Origin: Candidatus Nanohalarchaeota archaeon
GTDB lineage: Archaea > EX4484-52 > B79-G9
NCBI GenBank assembly: GCA_030594795.1
Contig: JAUVEK010000045.1
Coordinates: forward strand, 1 to 9,337
Length of the DNA stretch: 9,337 nt
Reading direction: 5' to 3'
The notes under the pieces were generated by a model, which did not search any database, was not told where the DNA came from, and saw only the letters and a list, made by a program, of their open reading frames with translations. Shown here piece by piece: positions 1 through 6,438 of this stretch (its first letter is position 1; every line of letters begins with the position of its first letter). The translations under genes and the position numbers were made by a program.

Positions 1-2108
1 TGCAATATGCCGTGCTCATCAACCTTGAATGCTCTGCCACGCACAAAATCATCATATCCTGATGAGATAATATTAATATTGTTCATCTTCAATGCAAGCA
101 AAGTATCCTCATTATACTCATGGTACGGAGGCACAAATGTAACAGGTGTTACTCCGGGAACGTCCTGTAGTATGTCAAGGCCTGTCTGAACCTTAAACAT
201 TGCGTTAGCATATGAAATATCCCTGAATTCATGCTCACTGTGATCATACCCGTGAAGCGCAATCTCAATAGATGCATCATCCTTAATAATATCTAGATAA
301 TCCGAAATAACATGATCATCCGCCAGCGTATATCCAACATTTGTCGGAACAACAGACACCACCTGCGGAACTCCTCTTTCCCTCAAGGTCTCAGTAATTC
401 CGATTGCGCTGTCACGAGACCAGAACGGCCCGATATCATCGCTGCGAAACACGATATACTTGTTCTTCGGTGGCGGCGCCACAAGAACCTTATGCTTTCC
501 TATAGTCTTAAGCTCCACACCTTGGGCTTCCCTGGTCTTGACCCACTGCATCACTTCTGTCAAAAGCGCAATCTTGTCAGGATCAATATTATAATCACCA
601 TCCACAAACAGGTGATGATGGACAACTATCACGCACGTCCCGAACCGGTCCATGGCATTCGCACACGAAGTCTCGATTTCCTGTGCACTGTACAGGGAAT
701 TCCCTCCCCAGTCATAAAAATCAGTAGTAACAGGAATATTCCACAACCCGGGAGGATGCTCCAAAAAGCCATGCCCCATGTCAATAGCATTCCACCCGGC
801 TGAGAAATATTTCATACCCTGGCTCCTGGCAGCATATAATGCGTCTTCATCATAAGCATAGTACGGCGGGACAAACGTGACCGGCTCCACATCTAAGCTG
901 TCCCCGATCATCTGTTTGGCAACTTTGATTTTCTCCTCTGCCCCAGGCTGGCCTATTCCAAGAAACTCATCAGTATCATGGTTCAGCCCGTGTATTGCGA
1001 ACTCTACATCCGCATCCATGCGCATGGTTTTAAGATAACTCACAAGTTTCGGGTCCTGCTCAAGCCTGATAGTGCCCCCGGCAGTTATCGGCACTATCCC
1101 GAGTGTCTGCGGAATACCCATATTGCGCACAAGATCAGTCACATATATTGCATTATCAACCGACCACCACGGCCCGATATCATCGCTCCTTATGATGATG
1201 GTTTTCCCTTTACTGCAGTCTTCAGGGCAGTTTTCTGATGTTTCGCCTGCTTCGCATATCCCGTTCCCGCAGACAGGCATTTCCCCGCAGTTATCGTACT
1301 TAATCAATTTTCCATCACAGGAACTGTACCAGCCCTCAGATCTTGTGCCAATCGCTTTGCAGACAGCATAACATCCTTCGCAGTTGTCCCATTTAATAAG
1401 TTCAACTGTACAGGAATCATACCATCCCTCGCTTCTTGTTCCTGTTGCCCTGCATTCTGGTATGCATTTTATTTCTTCCTTGCTGATTTTTACAGGCTTT
1501 TCTGCCTGGTAGCAGTCAGTATCCTCACCATCGATACTGCCGTCGCAATCATTATCTATCCCGTCAACGCAATTGACCTCGTAATCAAGGACATCAATCC
1601 ACTTTCCATTATAGCATAGCCTCAGAGGCTCACCTGCACATGCATATTCCGGGGAGCACTCTTCTGTTGAAGGCCCTGCCTTTGGCGCAGAAGCAATACC
1701 CGTAAAGCTGCTGTTATTTTCATCATCACCGATGCCGAAATCATCATCTCCGGCAGCTGCGCCATCTTCATCCGGGATGCCTGAACCGTCATCTGCCGGG
1801 GGTTCATCATCACCGCTGCCTGAACCGTCATCACCGGCAGGTGCATCTTCATCATCCGGGCTGCCCGAGCCACCCCCCAAACCATCACCATCACCTGGCG
1901 GAACTTCATCATCACCGCTGCCTGAACCGTCATCACCGGCAGGTGCATCATCATCCGGGCTGCCTGAGCCATCTCCCGGAACATCATCATCGCCGTCAGC
2001 TCCTGGCTGGTCCCCCTGCGCATAAACAGGCACAACACAACACAAATAAGCAGATAATACAAAAAAGACTAACAGGTATCTAAATTCATCCTTGAGCATG
2101 CATTTCAT
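1..2108 (-). CDS. Secreted tandem polysaccharide deacetylase-like protein, C-terminus outside window
   Basis: The frame is open from ATG at 2108 to the window edge, at least 702 residues. Residues 1-30 form a signal peptide with a likely cut after VYA30. Residues about 31-135 are an Asp/Gly/Ser-rich repetitive linker. Near 180-195 is a DGIDNDCDG motif as in MopE-type metal-binding segments. Two Cys-rich repeats of about 30 residues follow, each with GTRSEGWY and SC, then a CGNGICEAGE motif. Two NodB-like domains come next: R307-SDDIG with H373-GLNH and a VPPYY motif near 410, then R555-SDDIG with H619-GYDH and VPPYH. The paired Asp and His residues fit metal-dependent deacetylases of the divergent DUF2334-like type. 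The protein probably acts outside the cell on a polysaccharide; the substrate cannot be read from sequence. The start is chosen for GGAGG at 2117-2121, eight bases upstream. An in-frame ATG at 2099 is an alternative. Confidence 0.85.
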   Translation of the reverse strand, partial: MKCMLKDEFRYLLVFFVLSAYLCCVVPVYAQGDQPGADGDDDVPGDGSGSPDDDAPAGDDGSGSGDDEVPPGDGDGLGGGSGSPDDEDAPAGDDGSGSGDDEPPADDGSGIPDEDGAAAGDDDFGIGDDENNSSFTGIASAPKAGPSTEECSPEYACAGEPLRLCYNGKWIDVLDYEVNCVDGIDNDCDGSIDGEDTDCYQAEKPVKISKEEIKCIPECRATGTRSEGWYDSCTVELIKWDNCEGCYAVCKAIGTRSEGWYSSCDGKLIKYDNCGEMPVCGNGICEAGETSENCPEDCSKGKTIIIRSDDIGPWWSVDNAIYVTDLVRNMGIPQTLGIVPITAGGTIRLEQDPKLVSYLKTMRMDADVEFAIHGLNHDTDEFLGIGQPGAEEKIKVAKQMIGDSLDVEPVTFVPPYYAYDEDALYAARSQGMKYFSAGWNAIDMGHGFLEHPPGLWNIPVTTDFYDWGGNSLYSAQEIETSCANAMDRFGTCVIVVHHHLFVDGDYNIDPDKIALLTEVMQWVKTREAQGVELKTIGKHKVLVAPPPKNKYIVFRSDDIGPFWSRDSAIGITETLRERGVPQVVSVVPTNVGYTLADDHVISDYLDIIKDDASIEIALHGYDHSEHEFRDISYANAMFKVQTGLDILQDVPGVTPVTFVPPYHEYNEDTLLALKMNNINIISSGYDDFVRGRAFKVDEHGIL
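1803..1975 (-). repeat. Intragenic 102-bp-period direct repeat encoding Asp/Gly-rich linker
   Basis: A segment of about 70 bases starting at 1803 recurs almost unchanged from 1905; the main difference is a 3-base in-frame indel. On the minus strand it encodes alternating GDDGSGSGDDE-like and PDD(E)DAPAGDD-like units. Shorter, more degenerate units flank it (for example near 1745-1800). Near-identity at DNA level points to recent slippage or unequal recombination in the linker between the signal peptide and the folded domains. Confidence 0.8.
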
Positions 2109-2182
2109 CAAAATAGCCTCCGAAACATTCACTACGGGAATCTCAATACAAATAAGATTTACAATCTAATCCTGCCCAGAAC

Positions 2183-2190
2183 TATTTAAA
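2183..2190 (-). promoter_or_regulatory. TATA-like box for the deacetylase gene
   Basis: The minus strand reads TTTAAATA here, 75 bases before the ATG at 2108. A start of transcription about 25 bases downstream would leave a leader of about 50 bases containing the GGAGG ribosome site at 2117-2121. Confidence 0.45.
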
Positions 2191-2269
2191 ACCCGCTTGT
2201 TCCAGAAATTCCAAAAACGAACTGCAGGTCACGAAAACATGCCCCAGGCCAATTCACAGACATCAGGAC

Positions 2270-2276
2270 AAAAAAA
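2270..2276 (-). terminator. Poly-T terminator after the zinc-ribbon gene
   Basis: Seven consecutive T on the minus strand lie about 50 bases past the stop of the zinc-ribbon gene. Archaeal termination commonly uses T-runs. A small TCCC-GGAA-GGGA hairpin lies between the stop codon and the T-run. Confidence 0.4.
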
Positions 2277-2328
2277 CAACAACATCTAACAGAACACAAA
2301 ATCCCTTCCGGGAAATACGCACAATTAT

Positions 2329-2577
2329 CTACTTCTTCTTCTTGAGTTTTGCAATCACTACGCTTTTGCCGCACTTCTCGCATCGCGGGCGGTAAGGCTT
2401 TTTTGTGAATTCCTCTCTTTTCTCCTGCTCATGCCCGCAGAATGGGCACTTCAGTATATATCTGAATTCCTCTTTACCTTTCATGCGCCACATGACTATC
2501 TTCCCTGTAGTCTCACCTTTTTCATTATCAAGCGCACGATTCGTAAAATAATTAGTATCACCAATATTTGGAAACAT
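2329..2577 (-). CDS. Small zinc-ribbon protein, basic C-terminus
   Basis: An 82-residue protein with one zinc ribbon: C44-P-F-C47 and C66-E-K-C69, separated by 18 residues, followed by a tail ending in LKKKK. The N-terminal 40 residues have no recognisable domain. Such ribbons usually bind nucleic acid or act in larger complexes; the specific role is unknown. ATG at 2577 is preferred because GGTGAT (minus strand, 2584-2589) lies six bases upstream. A GTG at 2580 immediately before it would leave only three bases. The gene is divergent from the OB-fold gene, and its own TATA-like box is near 2613-2622. It is probably a real conserved small protein given the clean motif spacing and expression signals. 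Confidence 0.75.
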   Translation of the reverse strand: MFPNIGDTNYFTNRALDNEKGETTGKIVMWRMKGKEEFRYILKCPFCGHEQEKREEFTKKPYRPRCEKCGKSVVIAKLKKKK

Positions 2578-2612
2578 CACACTATCACCACAAAAACTAC
2601 TGGTTATCTTCC

Positions 2613-2622
2613 CTTTATATTA
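2613..2622 (-). promoter_or_regulatory. TATA-like box for the zinc-ribbon gene
   Basis: The minus strand reads TTAATATAAA, centred about 40 bases before the ATG at 2577. Transcription starting about 26 bases downstream would give a leader of roughly 14 bases that includes the GGTGAT ribosome site. Confidence 0.4.
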
Positions 2623-2672
2623 ATTATTGTAATTGGATATATACTAATGGCCAGCGATTACCAGGGACACAT

Positions 2673-2684
2673 AAATATATAAAA
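2673..2684 (+). promoter_or_regulatory. TATA box for the OB-fold gene
   Basis: AAATATATAAAA is a strong archaeal TATA box. The predicted transcript would start near 2705 and carry a leader of about 40 bases ending in the GAGGTAATC ribosome site (2736-2744). Together with the minus-strand box at 2613-2622 it makes a divergent promoter region. Confidence 0.6.
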
Positions 2685-2746
2685 CATTAACTGTAATCAA
2701 AAAAAGAGTTCTTCAAAGAACAAAACATTTAGAGAGAGGTAATCGT

Positions 2747-3037
2747 ATGGTAAAAATTTCAAAGATAACACTGGATTCAAAAGATGTTGAAGTAGAAGCA
2801 ACAGTGATTGAGGTAGGGGAGCCAAGGTCAGTAAGCACCCGCTTCGGCCCGAGAAGCGTCGCAACAGCAGTAATCGAAGACGACACAGGAAGGATAAACC
2901 TGAGCCTCTGGGAAGACCAGATAGCAACTGTATCCTCAGCCAAGAAAATAAAGGTAAAAGGCGCCTACGTTACAGAATGGAGCAACAACTTACAGATAAA
3001 CCTTTCAAAACAATCAGAACTGGAAGTTGTCGAATAA
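2747..3037 (+). CDS. Single-domain OB-fold nucleic-acid-binding protein (RPA-like)
   Basis: A 96-residue protein that is essentially one OB-fold. The first strand lies in residues 12-24 (DVEVEATVIEVGEPR). The hallmark segment VATAVIEDDTGRINLSLW, about residues 38-55, is the pattern seen in archaeal RPA/single-stranded DNA-binding OB domains, and an ITEW-like strand (VTEWSNNLQI) follows. It likely binds single-stranded nucleic acid alone or as an oligomer; whether DNA or RNA cannot be told. The ATG at 2747 follows GAGGTAATC with six bases after GAGGT, a near match to the archaeal ribosome site. It converges on the eS8 gene; 137 bases separate the two stop codons and hold copy 1 of the structured repeat. 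Confidence 0.85.
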   Translation: MVKISKITLDSKDVEVEATVIEVGEPRSVSTRFGPRSVATAVIEDDTGRINLSLWEDQIATVSSAKKIKVKGAYVTEWSNNLQINLSKQSELEVVE

Positions 3038-3050
3038 GCTTTTAGAATAT

Positions 3051-3148
3051 AGTTAGCACCGTTACTAAATGGACAAATTTAACCAAAAACCAAGAGGCGT
3101 TAACTATATGGAAAAGTCATATAGTCCAAAAAGTTATGACTTTTACTA
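3051..3148 (+). repeat. Structured repeat, copy 1 (98 bp; probable RNA or mobile element)
   Basis: This lies between the convergent OB-fold and eS8 genes. Its core, CCGTTACTAAATG at 3059-3071 through ATGGAAAAG ending at 3116, is shared with copy 2 at about 80-85 percent identity by eye. Stem 1 pairs 3047-3055 (ATATAGTTA) with 3101-3109 (TAACTATAT), reaching four bases outside the inferred border. Stem 2 pairs 3112-3121 (AAAAGTCATA) with 3135-3144 (TATGACTTTT). Copy 2 has different stem bases that still pair. A competing hairpin pairs 3103-3110 with 3118-3125 around the loop GAAAAGT. Borders are inferred from copy 2. Strand is assigned from GNRA loops in copy 2. It matches no family I recognise. 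Confidence 0.7.
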
Positions 3149-3163
3149 TATAATCAGAAACCC

Positions 3164-3169
3164 AAAAAA
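3164..3169 (-). terminator. T6 terminator of the eS8 gene
   Basis: The minus strand reads AAGCTTTTTTGGG just past the eS8 stop codon. A T-run this close to the stop is typical of archaeal ribosomal genes. It lies outside the structured repeat, so the repeat is not needed to end eS8 transcription. Confidence 0.5.
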
Positions 3170-3174
3170 GCTTA

Positions 3175-3576
3175 TTACTTTTTCTTCACTTTTGCTTTTT
3201 CAACAAGAACAGCATCAACGGTAGCGCACTGCCCCGGCCTGCTCATGACCCTGCAGACACCGAGATCCGTCCTAAGAAGCGCTCCCTTGGTGATAATCTT
3301 CTGCCTTACAAAGTGCGGGTTTGCCTTGTTTTCCATAATCTCAAGAACCTTTACCTTTTTTACGGACTTTGCTTTCTGGTCAACAACATTAACTTCACAC
3401 TCAGACCTGAGTTTCACTTTCATGTTCCCGCCGCGGCACTTTACTTTCTTGACTTTCCTCTGCCCAAGAACAGTCTTTATAGGCTCACACCCGGATTCAT
3501 AATTCTTGGTCTTTCTTCCTCTCTTAACCAGTCCCCCGGTTGATTTCCTGTTCGACGCTCTATGCCATATACCCAT
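3175..3576 (-). CDS. rps8e: Ribosomal protein eS8 (S8e)
   Basis: A 133-residue small-subunit ribosomal protein shared by archaea and eukaryotes. Diagnostic features are the N-terminal RKSTGG segment (residues 10-15), the CRGGNMKVKL stretch near 48-57, ENKANPHFVR followed by IITKGALLRTDLG, and SRPGQ with VDAVLVEKAK near the end. It has the usual high Lys/Arg content and the expected length. The start ATG at 3576 is preceded by AGGTGAT at the right distance on the minus strand. It binds 16S rRNA in the 30S subunit. It is divergent from the LSm-eL37 pair. Confidence 0.97.
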   Translation of the reverse strand: MGIWHRASNRKSTGGLVKRGRKTKNYESGCEPIKTVLGQRKVKKVKCRGGNMKVKLRSECEVNVVDQKAKSVKKVKVLEIMENKANPHFVRQKIITKGALLRTDLGVCRVMSRPGQCATVDAVLVEKAKVKKK

Positions 3577-3611
3577 TTAATCACCTGACGGCTTATTTAT
3601 CAGCAACTAAG

Positions 3612-3621
3612 TTTTATAAAA
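3612..3621 (-). promoter_or_regulatory. TATA box for eS8 (self-complementary)
   Basis: TTTTATAAAA reads the same on both strands. On the minus strand it is about 40 bases before the eS8 ATG, leaving a leader of about 15 bases with the AGGTGAT site. It sits in the shared region upstream of LSm, but LSm has its own better-placed box. Confidence 0.5.
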
Positions 3622-3653
3622 CTAACTCACAAACATATACATATAACAGTAAG

Positions 3654-3665
3654 TTTATTAAATAT
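3654..3665 (+). promoter_or_regulatory. TATA-like box for the LSm-eL37 operon
   Basis: TTTATTAAATAT is centred about 59 bases before the LSm ATG. Transcription about 26 bases downstream would give a leader of about 33 bases carrying GGAGG at 3707-3711. Confidence 0.45.
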
Positions 3666-3718
3666 TTCACCACATTATTCCAGTTGACAGAAGTCAACAA
3701 ACTACCGGAGGAGATGAA

Positions 3719-3937
3719 ATGGAAACAAGACCACTGGACGTCCTGAACAGTTCAAGAGGCAAGCGAATAGTTATTATCCTGAAAAACGGAAAAGAGATAA
3801 CAGGAATATTGCAGGCATTTGACATCCACATAAACATCTGGATAAACAACGCCGAAGTATCTGACAGCGAAAAAACAACAAAATACGGGAAACTTCTGGT
3901 TCGCGGAGACAACATAGTCTACGCATCACCTGAATAA
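3719..3937 (+). CDS. Archaeal Sm-like (LSm) RNA-binding protein
   Basis: A 72-residue single Sm domain. Sm1 spans about residues 14-45: KRIVIILKNGKEITG followed by GILQAFDIHINIWINNAEV, with the D-x-H/N RNA-contact region. Sm2 is KLLVRGDNIVYAS near the C-terminus, where the RGD/N turn is characteristic. Family members form rings that bind U-rich RNA and tRNA-like substrates. GGAGG at 3707-3711 fixes the ATG at 3719; an ATG at 3714 is out of frame. It lies 23 bases before eL37 on the same strand, an adjacency common in archaea, so the two are probably co-transcribed. Confidence 0.95.
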   Translation: METRPLDVLNSSRGKRIVIILKNGKEITGILQAFDIHINIWINNAEVSDSEKTTKYGKLLVRGDNIVYASPE

Positions 3938-3960
3938 AATAGACTGACGGGGAAAATAAA

Positions 3961-4149
3961 ATGACAGACGGCAAACCATCCTTTGGAAAAAGGAACAAGA
4001 GATCACACGGGATATGCCGCAGATGCGGCAGGCACGCGATGCATCTCACAAAAAAGGTATGTGCAGCTTGCGGTTTTGGAAAAAGCAAGCGCATGAGGAA
4101 ATACAACTGGCAGACAAAAACCGGAATGCGAGAGCACGCAAGAAAATAA
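3961..4149 (+). CDS. rpl37e: Ribosomal protein eL37 (L37e)
   Basis: A 62-residue large-subunit protein. The zinc site is C19-RR-C22 and C34-AA-C37, with CRRCGRHAMH and CAACGFGKS as the family signature, then RMRKYNW and a basic tail. Length is normal for archaea. It binds 23S rRNA in the 50S subunit. It is the second gene of the LSm-eL37 unit. Its own ribosome site is weak (GACGGGGAAAA), consistent with translation from a shared message. Confidence 0.96.
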   Translation: MTDGKPSFGKRNKRSHGICRRCGRHAMHLTKKVCAACGFGKSKRMRKYNWQTKTGMREHARK

Positions 4150-4203
4150 TCTTTCTCACGATACACAGCAACAAAAAGACAGGTATCATTCCAAGCTTAG
4201 TAG

Positions 4204-4210
4204 CATATAT
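4204..4210 (+). promoter_or_regulatory. TATA-like box for tRNA-Gly
   Basis: CATATAT lies about 30 bases before the mature 5' end of the tRNA, the usual archaeal spacing for a transcript beginning a few bases upstream of the tRNA. Confidence 0.5.
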
Positions 4211-4237
4211 CCATCCACAACCCAAAGACACTAAAGA

Positions 4238-4308
4238 GCGATCGTGGTCTAGTGGTATGACCTTGGCCTTCCAAGCCAAAAGCCCGGGTTCAATTCCCGG
4301 CGATCGCA
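4238..4308 (+). tRNA. tRNA-Gly (anticodon UCC)
   Basis: All arms fold. The acceptor pairs GCGATCG (4238-4244) with CGATCGC (4301-4307), with A as discriminator. The D-arm stem is G-T-C with G-A-C. The anticodon stem TTGGC/GCCAA encloses loop CTTCCAA, giving TCC at 4270-4272. The variable loop is AAGC. The T-arm is CCGGG, loop TTCAATT, CCCGG. There is no intron and no encoded CCA, which must be added after transcription. Being 71 bases long it is ordinary. TTTTT near 4346 may end the transcript. Confidence 0.97.
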
Positions 4309-4734
4309 TTCTCCGGCAAAAATTATCTACGTCAATAGTCGTATTTTTAAAGAAATCATTCGATAAAAATATAAATCATCCCACTAAACCATTATCCGGA
4401 GTTTGTGACCCACACAAAATCCGCCGTTTAGGAGGTGTCACAATACACCCTAAACAAACACAAACAAGGAGTTCCGGGCAGTTGCATAATGTCCGCGGGG
4501 CAAACCCGTCAAAATGATATATCTGATGGCTTAAACCTGTCCGGGCCCAAGTTTTCCGGAAGTTTCTGGAAATGCTCATCTCAAACAGCTTATTTTGGCT
4601 ATAGTATCTCAGGCAGCATCTGCGCCGCCACTCATTCTTTTTCTGCCTTTCTTCCGTGCAAACTGCAGGTGCGCAAAATAATCACTTCTGAAGAAATGAG
4701 TGATCTTTCTTGCACGCAAACCACAAATGCAAAA
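4309..4734. other. Gene-free region with competing complementary segments
   Basis: No convincing gene is visible. Several short segments can pair in competing ways. GTTTAG GA GGTGT (4426-4438) pairs with ACACC CTAAAC (4445-4455) as an 11-bp hairpin with a two-base bulge. GTTTGTG (4401-4407) can pair with CACTAAAC (4382-4389, bulged), with the CACAAA that follows at about 4412, or perfectly with CACAAAC (4459-4465). Further on, 4629-4636 pairs with 4695-4702 and 4655-4661 pairs with 4710-4716 in pseudoknot order. It could be a non-coding RNA or a degraded gene. I did not find SRP RNA, RNase P RNA or C/D box signatures. Confidence 0.35.
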
Positions 4735-4744
4735 CTATATATAG
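4735..4744 (+). promoter_or_regulatory. TATA box for the ATPase gene (leaderless)
   Basis: CTATATATAG is a strong, self-complementary TATA box centred 26-27 bases before the ATG at 4766. Transcription should therefore start at or next to the start codon, giving a leaderless message. No ribosome site is present, in agreement. Confidence 0.6.
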
Positions 4745-4765
4745 TTGCAAGTAGATAATATTATC

Positions 4766-6184
4766 ATGATTCAACAATTCATCAACAGGACAGAAGAACT
4801 GAACATACTAAAAGACCGCATGTATGCCCCAAACCCCCAGTTCATCATGCTCTACGGGAGAAGAAGAGTAGGAAAGACAGAACTGGTTACCCGCTTCATT
4901 GAAAACAAGCCCGCGATATACTTTCTTGCAGAAGAAAAAAGATACCGCGACAATCTGGACGAAATGAAAGAAATTATGAGCATTCACCTAAAAGACGAAG
5001 AATTCAAAATGATAAAATTCGAAAACTGGGTGCAATTATTCAAAAGCTTCACATCACGAATCAAAAAAAGAACAATCATAATCATCGACGAATTTCCATA
5101 CCTTGTCGAACAGGATGCATCCATACCATCCGAATTCCAGAAAATATGGGACATGCACCTCTCAAAATCCGAAAACATCATGCTCATACTCATAGGCTCT
5201 TCAGTCAGCATGATGGAAAAACTGCTTGCAGGAAAATCCCCCCTCTTTGGCAGAAGAACCGCCCAGCTGGAAATAAAACCCATGGACATATTTCACATAA
5301 AAGACTTCCTGCCAGGCTACAGCATGGAAGACTGTATAAAAGCTTATGCATCCACCGACGGAATACCCCTCTACTTAAACCAGTTCAACAGTGAATTATC
5401 AGTCTATGACAACATCAAAAACACACTATTCAGAAGGGATGCATTGCTCTACAATGAAGCAGAAATTCTCCTGAGGCAGGAATTCAGGGAACCGGCCAAT
5501 TATTTTGCAATATTAAAAGCCATCTCTTTCGGGTACACAAAACAAAGCGAAATTGCAAATTACACGGGCATAGACAAAAGCATAATCTCAAAATACATAC
5601 AGAATCTTGAGGAGATCAGGATAATAAAAAAAGAGCATCCGCTAACCGACAAAAAAGAGAAGAGAAAAAACTCAAGATACGATTTCCAAGACAATTACTT
5701 CAGGTTTTGGTTCAGGTTTATTTATCCCAACAAAACACTAATAGAAAGAGGTGCACCGGAAGCCTTTGAAACTATGAAAAAGAATCACGGTGCATACCTG
5801 GGATTCATCTTTGAAAAAACAGCAGCTGAATTTCTATGGAAAACCATGCCTGTCAGGTTCACAAAGCTCGGCAGATGGTGGCATAAAGATATAGAAATTG
5901 ACATCATCGCTCTAAACAATGACACAAAAGAAATACTCTTCTGCGAATGCAAATGGAGGGAAAACGTAAACCCAAAAAAGATACTCTATGAACTAAAAGA
6001 AAAATCAAAATACGTACATTGGAACAACACTCAAAGAAAGGAACACTACGCAATATTTGCAAAATCCTTCAAAGAGAAAATAAAAGAGCCAAACCTGATG
6101 CTCTTTGACCTTGATGATTTCGAGGGCGCAGCACTGAAAATCATCTCACTATCCCCCGTAGCTAGGGCGCATAAAAAATCATGA
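4766..6184 (+). CDS. Archaeal AAA+ ATPase with C-terminal DUF234-type nuclease-like domain
   Basis: A 472-residue protein. FINRTEEL at residues 5-12 is the family start. Walker A is G31-RRRVGKT38, Walker B is IIIIDE (104-109), and a sensor-like LILIGSSVSMM strand is followed by the LFGRRT arginine segment. A winged-helix region (about residues 250-300, with QSEIANYTGI and IISKYIQNL) precedes the C-terminal domain containing F-R-F-W-F-R-F. The last part has the PD-(D/E)XK-like pattern D379 and E394-C-K396. This matches the archaeal ATPase/DUF234 group, common in archaea and often near mobile or defence genes; the biological role is not established. The ATG at 4766 is chosen over an in-frame TTG at 4745 because the TATA box is placed for a leaderless start there. 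It has no operon partner on its strand. Confidence 0.9.
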   Translation: MIQQFINRTEELNILKDRMYAPNPQFIMLYGRRRVGKTELVTRFIENKPAIYFLAEEKRYRDNLDEMKEIMSIHLKDEEFKMIKFENWVQLFKSFTSRIKKRTIIIIDEFPYLVEQDASIPSEFQKIWDMHLSKSENIMLILIGSSVSMMEKLLAGKSPLFGRRTAQLEIKPMDIFHIKDFLPGYSMEDCIKAYASTDGIPLYLNQFNSELSVYDNIKNTLFRRDALLYNEAEILLRQEFREPANYFAILKAISFGYTKQSEIANYTGIDKSIISKYIQNLEEIRIIKKEHPLTDKKEKRKNSRYDFQDNYFRFWFRFIYPNKTLIERGAPEAFETMKKNHGAYLGFIFEKTAAEFLWKTMPVRFTKLGRWWHKDIEIDIIALNNDTKEILFCECKWRENVNPKKILYELKEKSKYVHWNNTQRKEHYAIFAKSFKEKIKEPNLMLFDLDDFEGAALKIISLSPVARAHKKS

Positions 6185-6204
6185 CACTCTGTGTCAAGCT
6201 TTTT
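6182..6204 (+). terminator. Hairpin terminator containing the ATPase stop codon
   Basis: TGACAC (6182-6187) pairs perfectly with GTGTCA (6191-6196) around a TCT loop and is followed by AGC and five T. The TGA stop codon forms the left edge of the stem. The layout is that of a bacterial intrinsic terminator, unlike the bare T-runs elsewhere in the window. Confidence 0.55.
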
Positions 6205-6226
6205 GATTGCAGGACAATAAAAAATT

Positions 6227-6313
6227 ATGATAGGGATAAGAGAAGGCTATTACACTGATTCAGAAACAAAAGAGTGGATAAAATATGGAACAATCAGAGA
6301 ATTCAGAAGATAA
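6227..6313 (+). CDS. Possible 28-residue small protein
   Basis: A short frame encoding MIGIREGYYTDSETKEW and ending in REFRR. It has a protein-like composition (GYYTDSETKEW) but no motif I recognise and no clear ribosome site. Its 3' end overlaps the start of the next small frame by 29 bases in another register, which would permit translational coupling. It may be a leftover of a larger gene. Low certainty. Confidence 0.25.
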   Translation: MIGIREGYYTDSETKEWIKYGTIREFRR

Positions 6314-6407
6314 AATACGGTATAAAATCGTGTCCGAAGAACTGGACAGATTCAACAAGCTCATAAAAGGCCACAGGAAACTGCTAAAGGCCATTGGTGA
6401 ACTTTAG
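6285..6407 (+). CDS. Small 40-residue helical protein, unrecognised
   Basis: ATG at 6285 to TAG at 6407. After a short acidic N-terminus comes a charged, amphipathic stretch, KIRYKIVSEELDRFNKLI then GHRKLLKAIGEL, with the look of a conserved small archaeal protein made of one or two helices. I cannot name a family with confidence. It lies just before a DUF2283-like fragment on the same strand, and both are near MNT/HEPN and PIN sequences, so an antitoxin-like or accessory role is conceivable but unproven. The ribosome site is weak. Confidence 0.45.
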   Translation: MEQSENSEDKIRYKIVSEELDRFNKLIKGHRKLLKAIGEL

Positions 6408-6438
6408 CAGCCATCAGGATAACCTGTGATTCAGATGA

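Noticed and set aside
1622..2062. Met/Val-rich minus-strand frame as a gene
   Set aside because: It is a shifted reading of the Asp/Gly repeat region of the deacetylase gene, whose frame has a signal peptide and recognisable domains.
3051..3148. Hammerhead, group I or group II ribozyme, or box C/D RNA
   Set aside because: I find no CUGAUGA/GAAA pair, no group I core, no domain V-like hairpin and no C/D boxes in either copy.
4309..4734. SRP RNA or RNase P RNA
   Set aside because: The conserved S-domain or P-RNA core sequences were looked for by eye and not seen.
4435..4758. Frame between tRNA-Gly and the ATPase as a gene
   Set aside because: It has a Ser/Thr-rich composition unlike neighbouring genes, no domain, and it runs through the ATPase TATA box.
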